64,000 bases of DNA from Gongronella butleri. Its lineage: Eukaryota > Mucoromycota > Mucoromycetes > Mucorales > Cunninghamellaceae. The notes under the pieces were generated by a model. The model searched no databases. It was not told where the DNA came from and saw only the letters and a program-made list of their open reading frames with translations. Shown here piece by piece: positions 1 to 9,749 of this stretch; within the stretch, counting starts at the first letter, position 1, and each line of letters opens with the position of its first letter. A program made the position numbers and the translations under genes. The stretch lies in contig JAIWZP010000007.1 in assembly GCA_025201375.1 (NCBI GenBank), positions 434,001-498,000 on the forward strand. The letters run 5' to 3'.

Positions 1-1271
1 CCAGCCAGCAGACCAACGAGGTTCTGGAGCGCAGGTTCCGGAGCGAGATGCAGCAGACACGCAAGGATCACGATGACACGGCGCAATCATGGCTTGAAAA
101 GCATCAAAGATCGCAATTCGAACTCGATCGTCTGCAACAGAGCCTTGCCGAGGCTGAAAACAGGCACAATGAGGAATTCGAAGCCCTGGAGGCAAAATAC
201 AAGGCAGACGCCGACGCGCAAAAGCAGGAAGCCATGGAACAAGTACGACAATTGACTATTGGGGGGAGGGCTATGGCGTGACATCATTGAAAACTCATTT
301 TTCATATTTTTTTATATGCACTAGCGCGACTTGCAGCAGCAATTGGTGGATTCGCTTGAGCAGCAAGTGGACGAATTGCACTCACGCCTGGAAGAAGCCA
401 CTGAGCGCCTGGAGCAACATGCGGCGAATCTCAAGCCATCACTGTCGCTGCATTCGTCGAATTCAGCACGTACGACCACGCCACCGGCCGTCGAGCAGCA
501 TTTGCAGGATCGTATCAATGACTTGGAGCGTGCCAATGCCGAGTTGCGTGAACGTGAATTGGAAATGCAGCAGAAAATTGACGCACAAGAGCAATTGAAT
601 CAGCAATTGCGCCAAGAACAACAGCATCAGCTTTCAAAATCGACAGACGCGACACCATCCTCCGAATACACGTCATCGTCGCTGGAAATGGATGCACACA
701 TGCTGTCGTCGGAATATGAACAGCAGCTCGTCGACATTGCGCGCCAGCATCAGCGCGAGCTGCAGCTTTTGCATGATCAATACCAGCAGCTCCTCGATAC
801 CAAAGACAAGGACCTTGAGGCTTACGCTTTCCGCGTCACAAGCCTCGGCATCACCAAGCGCAATGACCTCGAAGCCTGCCGTCTCGAATCCACAAACAAG
901 ATCAATGCATTGGAGCAAAATATCGAAGGCTACGAGGTATGACGCCCCCCCCTGTTTTGATTGCACAAAAAAAATTGGAAAAAAGGAGAGGTGGCGCGTT
1001 GATTTTTTTCTTTTTTACGCTAACGTCGCCCCTCAGTATTACTCGTTGATGATCTGATTGTTCATGCCATCACGTCCTCTTGTGGGATTTTGTACATTTG
1101 TAATTCTAGAGCACCCTGCGCACCTATACCACCAAGTTGAGCGAGCTGGAATCTCAATTGGACCAAGACGGACAACTACGATCTGAGCTCGATGTGCTAC
1201 GCACCGAAAACAAACATCTTGTCCGCTTGGTTGACCAACTTCAAGGCGAACTTCATCCACAGCCTCGCTAA
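1..1271 (+). CDS. Coiled-coil protein, C-terminal part (5' end outside window)
   Basis: Three exons are visible: up to 242, 337-936 and 1110-1271. Both introns (243-336, ending TTGCAG; 937-1109, ending TTCTAG) are in phase 0 and join the frame cleanly. The product is rich in Gln, Glu, Leu and Arg with heptad-like spacing throughout, a Ser/Thr-rich break after the second splice, and a short tail ending in HPQPR. This is a long alpha-helical coiled coil of the kind found in cytoskeletal, motor-tail or tethering proteins, but I see no diagnostic motif and cannot name the family. The start lies upstream of the window, so any N-terminal catalytic or motor domain is unseen. An AATAAA lies at 1294-1299, 23 bp after the stop. 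Confidence 0.75.
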
Positions 1272-1293
1272 TTCCCTCGTTGTGGCTATCACC

Positions 1294-1344
1294 AATAAAA
1301 AAGTTAAATTTTATGACCCCTTGAGTCGTGTTTTTTACGCGTCA

Positions 1345-1408
<64 letters not shown>
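1294..1408 (+). terminator. Poly(A) signal followed by a 60-bp A tract
   Basis: AATAAA at 1294-1299 follows the coiled-coil gene. An uninterrupted run of 60 A residues occupies 1349-1408, the longest homopolymer in the window. It could be a genuine homopolymer expansion, a retroposition scar or an assembly artefact; a 28-A run at 51431-51458 is also flanked by ACGCGT-type sequence. Confidence 0.5.
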
Positions 1409-1411
<3 letters not shown>

Positions 1412-1599
1412 TGATTTCTTGTTTTTTCTCTCTTTCTTTTAGAGGGCCAATCCTCAACTCGTGGAAAGCCTCATTCTCTTTCTCGCTCTCTCGCGGGCAT
1501 ATATCAAAATGTGTTTTGAACAGGCGAGCAAAAGGGCATTTTGCCGCGACAAGCCGCGCTTTCCAAGATGACGAACGGGGCCATTTGCCGAGATTTTAT

Positions 1600-2760
1600 T
1601 TTGCTTTCCTATCACGGGCGATATTCAATTTCTGTTTTTGTCACTTCAGACCGCTCGGTCTCGATCACATCGCCATTGGGCCATCGCACCGTCTTGACAA
1701 TGGTCACTGTCTTCTCCTCGAGCACGCAGTCCTTCATGGGGCGTGGGTTCCAAAAAGTGGGCTTGATCACGTACACGGCCTTTTTTTCTGGCATTCTATG
1801 ATTGGACACAAAAAAAAAAAGGTGGGGAAAAGAATTGAGAAGAAAGAGATAAAAACGCAGCACGCGCCCCCTTTTTTCTTCTTAAATTCATTGCTTCATA
1901 GCGATCACTTGATGCGATCATACATCACACACGCACGGCCTTGTCCCCATCTAGCAAATTTCCCCCCGTCGAATTGGCTTCTGCATCGTCAACTGACCAG
2001 TGCATTTCCCGCCATTACGGTTGACAATGGTCCAATAGGTTACGCCAGGCAAACCCGCGGGCCGGCTGAGGGCGCCATTTTCCATCGCACAAACGACTTG
2101 TGTAACAAAACCCTGGATCAATGTGACCTTTTGTGCGAACCTGTCGTCATGATGATCGCCCGACGTGGTGAATCTGCGCCTTTTTTTTTTCACTTTTGCA
2201 TGCATTTGTCTTGAGGACACGACACGACACTAAAGCGGCTTGCGCCATGATGACGCTCATTAGACAATTTCTCTTTTTTTTTTTTGTGATGTCATCTCAT
2301 GCAGCTGGATTGTCAAGAGGTTCAAAGTGGCCACCGTGGGCTTGGATCCCAGCATGGTCACAAAGAGGCACACAAAGAACATTCTGGGCGAGCGCAAGAT
2401 GTGCTAATGGTAAAAAAAAAAAAAAAAAAAAAAAAAAAGAGACTGGATTTCAAGCAAGATGTATGATGGTGCGCAGCCAGTGACTTTTTTTTTTTTACAA
2501 TAGCCCATTGAGATGGGTTGATGTCATTATGCAGGTGTTTGGCCCACCCTGCTTGTCAGAGCGTCCCTGGAGGGTGCTGCCAATGATCTCCAGGGGACAC
2601 CGTGCATGAAATAGGCTGGTGTTACAGCTCTTTTTTTTTTTTTTTTTCCCCGATCTGCTTGCTTGGCTAGTTTTATGGAGACATCTTGCATCTCTCATTA
2701 CACCCACTGGTGATACAATCATTTTCGAGATAAAATCGCTCCTTTTCATTTTTATTTTCG
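1600..2760 (-). pseudogene. Decayed multi-exon small-protein gene region (tentative)
   Basis: Read on the minus strand, this stretch contains several short exon-like open segments: a hydrophobic start near 2385 (MFFVCLFVTMLGSK), a segment around 2000-2100 ending in NRNGGKCTG, and a last segment at 1612-1795 starting MPEKKAVYVIKPTFWN. I could not join them with consistent splice phases. Corresponding regions in units 2 (8000-8620) and 3 (14140-14780) are recognisable at DNA level but interrupted by stops and poly-T runs. It may be a small secreted protein gene that has decayed in all copies, or an intact gene whose structure I cannot read. Confidence 0.3.
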
Positions 2761-2928
2761 TTTTTTACGCGCATTCCCACACGTGCACAGGCATTCCTGC
2801 GCCCCCTGTATCCCATACCGAGTCCTCTGATGCCCATCGTGTCACGTGTGACTAAAAGGTGAGCTTGCCGTGGAAAAAAGTACAAAAGTGGTTTTATTTT
2901 ACATTTTTTTTATCACTACACAATAGTT

Positions 2929-3807
2929 TTATTGCAGGGCGGCCTTGTTGGCGGTGATGAACTCCTTGTACGTCTCGGGGGGACGGCCGAGGAGGACCTC
3001 CAAGTAGGGCGTGACGGTGGCCTCTGTTTCTGAGCGTGTAGCGAGATCGAGGACGGCATTGAAGGGCAAAAAGCTGAGCATGACCTTGCTGTAGATCGCG
3101 AATCGCTCTGTGGGAGTAAGCTGCTTGTAGGTGAACTTGCGTCCAAAGAGCTCTGTGAAGAATTCGGCGCGTTCGCCCGGAGAAATGGTGTCGCCAATCA
3201 TCTCATAGACGGCATCCTGGTGCTTTTCAATGTCGTCGGTGAGCACGATGGCGGCGAGCGCGGCAATGTCATTGGGCGAGATCCATTGTTGCTTGTTGTC
3301 GCCCGTGCACACGTCGGTGACAAGATCATTGTGGGGGCGGTCAAAGAGGAGGGTATTGGACATGAAGCGGCTTGGGCGGAGTGTGACGACGTGCGCACCC
3401 TTTGGACGCTCCAATTCCTCGACGAGTGCTTGTTCAGCGCGCTGGTGTTCGTAGCCAATGTGTGTCGTGCGCCACGCGAACCCAGCCGACGATGACGAGA
3501 TGTCAACAATTTGCTTGACGCCCGCAGCGAACGCGTACTTGCCCACAGTCTTCTTGACCTCGGCATTACCGCCGGCGCACAGCAAAAACACACGCGTGTG
3601 GCCTTCGAGACCCTTTTCCAAGGGCGATAGATCAGAGTAATCGCCTTGCACCACGGACACAAGCTCATTGCCGCCAAACAGCTCGTCGACCTTGGCCTGG
3701 CTGCGCGCATACAAAGTCACGGGGATCTGCTTCTCCAACAGAAGCTTGACCGTCTTGCTGCCAACGTTACCAGTACCGCCGATGAAGAAAATGCGTTGAG
3801 GGCTCAT
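2929..3807 (-). CDS. NmrA-like NAD(P)-binding protein, copy 1
   Basis: Single-exon gene of 292 residues starting MSPQRIFFIGGTGNVG. The N-terminal GGTGNVG is the Rossmann-fold dinucleotide loop of atypical short-chain dehydrogenases of the NmrA/HSCARG group. Further family features are a central strand leading to VDISSSSAG, a GYEHQRAEQALVE helix in the position of the family's YxxxK-like region, and TLRPSRFMSN. NmrA-like proteins bind NAD(P) and act either as redox-sensing regulators or as reductases; the substrate cannot be deduced. I chose the ATG at 3807 because the longer frame upstream is low-complexity Phe-rich leader and all three copies share this start. A TATA-like box lies about 90 bp upstream. 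Confidence 0.88.
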   Translation of the reverse strand: MSPQRIFFIGGTGNVGSKTVKLLLEKQIPVTLYARSQAKVDELFGGNELVSVVQGDYSDLSPLEKGLEGHTRVFLLCAGGNAEVKKTVGKYAFAAGVKQIVDISSSSAGFAWRTTHIGYEHQRAEQALVEELERPKGAHVVTLRPSRFMSNTLLFDRPHNDLVTDVCTGDNKQQWISPNDIAALAAIVLTDDIEKHQDAVYEMIGDTISPGERAEFFTELFGRKFTYKQLTPTERFAIYSKVMLSFLPFNAVLDLATRSETEATVTPYLEVLLGRPPETYKEFITANKAALQ

Positions 3808-3893
3808 GTTGATGGATTTGCTTGATTTGCTTGTAAAAAAAGTGCTTGATTGCAGATTTATGCAAAAAAAAAACACGAGCGAAAAAAAAAAGG

Positions 3894-3902
3894 TATTAAA
3901 TA
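3894..3902 (-). promoter_or_regulatory. TATA-like box of NmrA copy 1
   Basis: On the minus strand this reads TATTTAATA, about 90 bp upstream of the ATG. Copies 2 and 3 have a perfect TATTTATA in the same context, next to a conserved GATCGCGGATAA block. Confidence 0.5.
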
Positions 3903-3969
3903 GGCAGTCGGTCGCGGATAATTTTTTGCCGATATCCATTTTTGAGGCGCTGGCCACATTTTCCAAAAG

Positions 3970-5309
3970 AAGAATAGAAAATGGAAATGCTCTTCAGGTG
4001 AGAGGCGCGCCTTCCCGGCGCATTGACACATAAAGCATCTTGGGACCCCGACTTTCTTTGTTGCCGGGCTGGAATTAGCCGAAGATGGTGAAATGAGTGT
4101 CAACAATGATATGACCTGCCCAGATATCTGATCTGGGGATACGCGGCTTGCCTCGTCTGGCATACGCGTACCCAGAGCTCCCACACAGTGCACTGTGCAT
4201 GAGAAAAAAAAATGTGCGCACGCTCAGCGTGCCGCAGATTTTGGGGTCGGCCGCTCCCAAGTTGGCGAGCCACCCATGGTATCTTTGATACACGCTGCTC
4301 TCTACGTGCGCTCCCGCTGAATGGCACTGTTAAAAAAGATCGATGCCTGCCTAACTATGAACGATGACGTCTGCAACACGCAAAAAATAAAATAAATAAA
4401 ATAAAAATAGACGCGCTTGCACTCAGTTTCGCAATTCCATGGAGCGGTTGCGCAGACACAGATGGCCAAGAAGGTACGTTTACTAGCCCATTTTGCCGCA
4501 GCCCATGGCGCACGCTGTTGTGTTGCTGCTTTTCTTGTGTGCTTATTTAATAATATGCTTGTTTTCAAGATTGCCATGTACGCAACACTTATCACGTTAC
4601 CCAATCAATGCTGATCGACGACAACGACACATTTGACATGCTGGCTTCAAGTGGCGTCGTTTTTGTTACGCTGAATCATGAATCTTTAATCTTGTTTGAC
4701 GTGTAAATCAAAAAAGATTGGATCATCAAACTATTAAAAAAATGTTGGTGGTGTGGCAAGTGCGGCTAAAGATTTAAAAAAAAGAAATGTAGTTGCTTTA
4801 CATGCTTATTTAGCCATGAAATTTCTACTGCTATATGCCCGCAAGATGTTCTTTTTCGCTTCTGCAATATCATGTCATGAGCCATAGTCCAAGTGATTAC
4901 CACGGCTAGATTGCAAGCTTATGCACCAAACTCTCGAGTGCCACAAAATTCGAAAAAGATGGGCTTGATCACACAAAGTTTTTTTTTTTTTTTGCGCGTC
5001 ATTGTACGACACAGTGGGGCTGGGCAAGAGCTGAAAAGATAAGAGAAGCAACAGGCGCTTTTTTTTTCTGACATTCATCGCTCCATTGCAAATATCGGCA
5101 GCGATCATCCACCACGCGCATAAACTTTGACCAGCGAAAGATTCTCACCGATCGAATTGCTCCTGGATCATTGTCTGAACTCTGAACTTTCCAACGGTAC
5201 CTACAAGCATCACCTAGAGCGCGACGAACATGAAATTGAGAAACTTGTTATTGGTGGAACATTTTTTATTGCATTTGATCTTTGTTTTTGATGCGTTTAA
5301 ATTTTACCG
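3970..5309. other. Intergenic segment with exon-like fragments, unit 1
   Basis: No complete gene. A plausible splice pair is visible at about 4475-4569 (GTACGT donor, TTTTCAAG acceptor), followed by a frame that is open in unit 2 but shifted by one base here. An open frame without ATG at 5124-5291 reads FSPIELLLDHCLNSELS. Both have counterparts in unit 2 (10661-10858 and about 11310-11480). The duplication is recent enough that conservation does not by itself show selection. Confidence 0.35.
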
Positions 5310-6120
5310 CGTAATCAGCTTTTTGAGCCGAGCGATTTTCGTGCTCTTTTACGTTCAAATGAACCTACTTTTGTGGCATTGCGGCCACTGAATGGTGCGC
5401 AACAACCATTTTCAAAAACCATGGATTTTCCAGGGAACTAGTCGAGGAGTTGAAAGTGTGAAGTTTAGGTCCTCGGATTGCCGCGTCATTCAACCACATG
5501 GTAAACACACATCATTCGCCGATAAAAACGAAATAAAGCCAGGTGTGCATCGATTGGGTGTTGCGTAAATTGCGATACGCTTATTTTTTTTCGCTTCAAG
5601 GCAAAGTTGATGGAAATTGACCGCAGAGCTGCAAACCTGGGATCATCAGAAAGAACGCAGTCTGCTGCGTACGTGGACATCAATGATCTATGAAAAATAT
5701 TTTTTTGGCAATTTTAGCATGGTTTAAAACCATATATAATTTTCGACGCGTGAAAAAGCGCGTCAACCGTCGCGCCACACGCACCTGTTTCTCATCGCAG
5801 ATGTACTAGGAGCATCTCTTGCTGATGGACGCGTCAGCGGAGATTTATGAGCGCGTTTTCCCGTGCTATCTGTCTGCAAAGTTTTACATAAAATAACGCA
5901 TTGCTCGTCAACCAGCAAGCCGGTCACACTATTTTTGGCATCTTTCGTGGTTTCTCCATGCCCTTCAGCATGTGTGTTAGTTTGGCGTCAATCGGGGGGC
6001 CTGGTTTTTCCATTTCGGTTTCCGGGGCTTGCCATGACCAATTTTTGATTTTGCGTGTAGCATTCCACCAATGATTTGTGACAACCGCAAACGGAGCCCC
6101 GCTCTGTTTGTACGGCATTT
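5310..6120 (+). repeat. Dispersed repeat module B, copy in unit 1
   Basis: Aligns by eye with 11490-12360, 18640-19800, 30280-31340, 60850-62400 and, reversed, 46585-47060. Landmarks in order are AATTTAGGTCCT, a GACGCGTGAAAAA block, CGCGTTTTCCC, a short hairpin around ATTGCTCGTCAA, and TTTGGCATCTTTCGTGG. It has no convincing open frame. Confidence 0.7.
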
Positions 6121-6784
6121 CGTTTCACTTTGGGTCGCGCATCATTGTCAATTTCAACCTTGACCTATCGCAAAAAATCACCGCATGATTAAAGAAAGCT
6201 GAATAAATTGTGCAAGGCAGACCTTTAACGATATCATGACCTTGCTAATTCCCGTTTTGTGTCTGTCACCAATAAAACAAATCAATTGTATTACCCGCCA
6301 AGACTTGTTTTTACCCGCGAGTGTAAAACATGTTGCCCTTATCTCTGTAAAACGAGACAATGTCATATACAATGGCAATAATATGTTTTTTTTTCTATTG
6401 TGAGTGTCGGAGCGGCATGGAGCCCGTGAGAATTGTGGTAGAATAAAATGTCTGAAATGTCGAGTCTCGAATCTCGTGATTCAAGTAATAGTCAAAGATT
6501 GCAATTAGATTTGCATCATAGACTCATTATTAAATTGCGCCGCGCCTCGTTTTGTGTCTGTGTGTCTGTGTGTGTGTGTGTGCTGTCAATACTGCTTGAA
6601 AGCTGCCGTCTAAATAGGCGTCCACAGGATCCTTCACACAACGGAAACTCAGTTCCAATTAAAAAATTGAAAACATTCAAAATCGCGTCGCGAGACGTGT
6701 TGCGATTTAATCATTTTTATGTGCATTGGAGGGTAGATAAATATATAATGATTCAAAAAAGAAGTAACAAAGATTGAAAGAATA
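6121..6784. other. Intergenic, 3' flank of CAP copy 1
   Basis: AT-rich, with a TGTCTGTG/TG microsatellite at about 6554-6586. The 109-aa frame at 6448-6777 is conserved in unit 2 at 12597-12926 but is low-complexity through the microsatellite; I do not call it a gene. Confidence 0.5.
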
Positions 6785-7706
6785 TCAATAATGGCGATGA
6801 TGGCGGTAAGTTGTCTTTTTCTTGTCCTTGCAACAAGTGCAGCAGTTTGAATGGCTTTCCTTTTGGGTGCTTGTTGACGCACCGTCCTGTGGGGCGGACG
6901 AGACCAAGTTCAGATGCTGTTGCGCGCACGCTTTGAATGTCTTGTCGGAATTGACACCCTTTTCCGCTAGGCACGCTTTGTACAAGGGACCATACTGCGA
7001 GAAGTTGCCAGACTTTGGTGGAAGCACATTCTTGTAAAAGTCGCCCACCATATTGTTATCCCACGGCGCAAAGCCACAGTAGAATTTCATGCTTAATAAA
7101 AAATGAAAAATAAACGAATGTGAACAAAATAGATGCCCTTTTAAACGTGTAGCTTCTTACGCCACGGAGTCGTTGCCTGTTTGAGAGTAAGCGGCACCAC
7201 ACCCAAAAGATGTAGCCGACTTCCAGATTAGAGCTGTAAAGTGTAGTGCTTGCAAATCTGGGATCCTTCCAATTGTAACGATTGACTTCAGAATACCATG
7301 CCTCAATGTACCCCGAGCCATTGACAGAGCGCTTGCGTATCCAGTCCTCCATCTTACCACCACCTCCCCAGCCCAGGGTGTCTTCACCCCAAGCACGACC
7401 CTAAACAAAAAAGTTCAATTTTTTTCTTTTTTTTTCCATTTTCGCGTGGAAGCCTACTGGAGAGTGCGATAGCGTGTTATTCTTACTCATTTTGAGTGCC
7501 CAATTGGCCTCAAAATCAGCAATTGTGTGATTCCATTTGAGATCAGGGACACCATGGAGGCGTCGGAGGCGATTTTGCGTCTTGACCATATAAGCAACCT
7601 CCGTCTTGTTGAATGGAAATGGAGCGGTCGCCAGGACCACATCACCAGCTACCACACCGACAGCTGCCATCGCAGCAGTTGCAAAGAGAGCTGAAAAGCG
7701 AACCAT
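6785..7706 (-). pseudogene. CAP/PR-1-like secreted protein, copy 1, frameshifted
   Basis: Three exons on the minus strand: 7458-7706, 7161-7400 and 6785-7091, with GTAGGC, GTAAGA donors and TTTAG, TTAAG acceptors. The structure matches the intact copy at 12934-13856. The second exon is 240 nt here but 242 nt in the intact copy: two bases are missing at about 7256-7262, where this copy reads CAAATCTGGG and the other CAAATCCGTGGG. This shifts the frame just before the CAP signature HFTALIWKSATSFGCG, which survives only in another frame. Signal peptide, N-terminal helix and C-terminal strand are otherwise preserved. It is a recent pseudogene unless the two bases are a sequencing error. Confidence 0.75.
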
Positions 7707-7994
7707 CAAAGTAAAAAAAAAATTTTTTTTGCTTGGGTGTTGATTTTTCTTGTTTTTGAGCGCCAAGCCGAGTTCCTTTATATCTATTGGCATGGAGAAC
7801 CTTTTTTTTCGTGCAGTGTGCAATACTTTGTTAATGCACAATCATCCAAATATAAGCTTTCTATGGCGCAAAGATACTGCTGTGTTAAATTTCTTCATTT
7901 TCTCTCTTTCGTGGACATAGCATGGTAAATTTTAAAATTTCTGTGAGGACAAGAGTGCATTAAGGGCACCGGCCGCGTCAAGTCACGTTTTCCA

Positions 7995-8700
7995 AGATGA
8001 CGAAAAGGTCGTTTGCTGAGTTTTTATTGCACTCATTTCACGGGCGGCGATCAATTTCTGTTATTTTTTTTTTTTTTTTTGTCACTGAAGACGATTCAGT
8101 CTCGATCACGTCGCCATTGAGCCGTCGCACGTTCTTAACAGTGGTTTGTGGTCTTCTCCTCAAGCACAAAATCCTTTGTGGGACACGAATGAGTTTAATC
8201 AAATACATATCCTTGCGAGTAACAATATTTACTCAATTTCATGCAAGATTTCTACACAAAAGTTCTCTAGCTCGTGCAGCCAGCGTTTTTTTTTTAAATC
8301 CACTGAGATGGGCTGATGCGAAATTGCGGGCGTCTGGTCCATCTTGTTTGCCAGGGAGTCCTTGGAGGGTGCCACCAGTGATCTCCAGGGGACACTTTTG
8401 CATTAAACAGCTTGTGTTTCGCGCTTTGTTCTCCATTTAAAGACTTGGCTGGTGTACGCAAAGCATCTCGCAGCTCGCACTAACCGTTGGTGGTACAAAA
8501 ATCTCGAAGCATGGTTCTTTCCGATTTTTTTATTACGAACAGTCTATGCGCAATGATCATTGTTTGGACGCTTGCACGGGCTTTATTGCTATTGCTGTTG
8601 CCCATGTGCCCTGATTCCCACTGTGTCACGTGTGACTAAAAGGAACCTGCTGCGGAAAAAAAAGTACAAATTTGGCTTTATTTTCATATTTATTTTTATC
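7995..8700. pseudogene. Decayed small-gene region, unit 2
   Basis: DNA counterpart of 1600-2760. Recognisable blocks include the segment around 8090-8180 and the CPLEITGGTLQG-like segment at about 8340-8400 (minus strand), but stops and an expanded T tract (about 8064-8081) break any frame. Confidence 0.35.
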
Positions 8701-8714
8701 ACTACACAATAGTT

Positions 8715-9593
8715 TTATTGCAGGGCGGCCTTGTTGGCGGTGATGAACTCCTTGTAGGTCTCGGGGGGACGGCCGAGGAGGACCTCCAAGTAGGGCGTGA
8801 CGGTGGCCTCTGATTCTGAGCGTGTAGCGAGATCGAGGATGGCACCGAAGGGCAACCTGCCAACCATGACCTTGTTATAGACCTCGAATCGCTCCGCGGG
8901 TGTGAGCTGCTTGTAGGTGAACTTGCGTCCCAGGAGTTCTGTGAAGAATTCGGCGCGACCACTGGGGGAGATGGTGTCGCCAACCATTTCATAGACGGCA
9001 TCCTGGTGCTTTGCAATGTCGTCGGTGAGCACGATGGCGGCGAGCGCGGCAATGTCATTAGGCGAGATCCATTGCTGCTTGTTGTCGCCCGTGCACACGT
9101 CGGTGACAATGTCGTTGTGGGGGCGATCAAATACAAGAGTATTGGACATAAAACGGCTTGGGCGGAGCGCGACGACGTGCGCGTCCTTTGGACGCACCAA
9201 TTTCTCGACAAGCGCCTGCTCAGCACGATGGTGCTCATGGCCAATGGGAGATGAGCGCCACGCAAGCCCGGCCATCGTCGACGAGATGTCTACAATCTGC
9301 TTGACGCCCGCAGCAAACGCGTACTTACCCACAGCTGTCTTGATCTCGGCATTGCCGCCAGGACACAACAAGAACGCACGCGTGTGGCCCTCAAGACCCT
9401 TTTCCAAGGGCGACAGATCCGAGTAATCGCCTTGCACCACGGACACAAGCTCATTGCCGCCAAACAGCTCGTCGACCTTGGCGGGGTTGCGTGCATACAG
9501 TGTGACAGGGATCTGCTTCTCCAACAAAAGTTTGACCGTCTTGCTGCCAACCTGACCAGTGCCGCCAATAAAAAAAACACGTCCTGCGCTCAT
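8715..9593 (-). CDS. NmrA-like NAD(P)-binding protein, copy 2
   Basis: Single-exon gene of 292 residues starting MSAGRVFFIGGTGQVG, the most divergent of the three copies at its N terminus. The GGTGQVG loop, the VDISSTMAGLAW strand, the GHEHHRAEQALVEK helix and ALRPSRFMSN are all preserved, so the cofactor fold should be intact. The C terminus uses LLGRKFTYKQLTPAERFEVYNKV where copies 1 and 3 have an FGRKF/FAIYSKV version. The ATG at 9593 is set by alignment to the other copies. Role and substrate are unknown; retention of an open frame in all three copies argues for function or recent duplication. Confidence 0.88.
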   Translation of the reverse strand: MSAGRVFFIGGTGQVGSKTVKLLLEKQIPVTLYARNPAKVDELFGGNELVSVVQGDYSDLSPLEKGLEGHTRAFLLCPGGNAEIKTAVGKYAFAAGVKQIVDISSTMAGLAWRSSPIGHEHHRAEQALVEKLVRPKDAHVVALRPSRFMSNTLVFDRPHNDIVTDVCTGDNKQQWISPNDIAALAAIVLTDDIAKHQDAVYEMVGDTISPSGRAEFFTELLGRKFTYKQLTPAERFEVYNKVMVGRLPFGAILDLATRSESEATVTPYLEVLLGRPPETYKEFITANKAALQ

Positions 9594-9677
9594 GTTGATG
9601 GGGTTGGTTTGCTTGAAAAAAAAAAGAATTGCTTGATTGCAGATTAATGCAAAAAAAAAAAGAAAAAGAAAAAGGGG

Positions 9678-9685
9678 TATAAATA
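9678..9685 (-). promoter_or_regulatory. TATA box of NmrA copy 2
   Basis: TATTTATA on the minus strand, about 85 bp upstream of the ATG, adjoining the conserved GATCGCGGATAA block shared with copies 1 and 3. Confidence 0.55.
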
Positions 9686-9749
9686 GGTAGTTGATCGCGG
9701 ATAAACATTCTCCGAAAGGCATTTCTGGAGTGTGCCGCACACTTTTGTG

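Larger units (their letters stand above)
1555..7988. repeat. Tandem unit 1 of the NmrA/CAP segmental duplication
   Basis: From about 1555 the sequence aligns in the same orientation and order with 7989-14137 and 14138-16740: a decayed small-gene region, an NmrA-like gene, exon-like fragments, dispersed repeat module B and a CAP gene. The shared start motif TTTCCAAGATGACGAA occurs at about 1560, 7989 and 14138. Unit 1 is the longest copy and its left end is the most divergent, which suggests the oldest edge. Confidence 0.8.

Noticed and set aside
1349..1408. Retrogene poly(A) tail
   Set aside because: The adjoining gene has introns and no target duplication is visible, so a processed copy is unlikely.
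1411..2214. 267-codon plus-strand frame
   Set aside because: Low-complexity Phe/His-rich translation starting in a poly-A/T stretch; counterparts in the other tandem units are broken.
6448..6777. 109-codon frame present in both complete tandem units
   Set aside because: Conservation is explained by the recent duplication; the product runs through a TG microsatellite and has no recognisable features.
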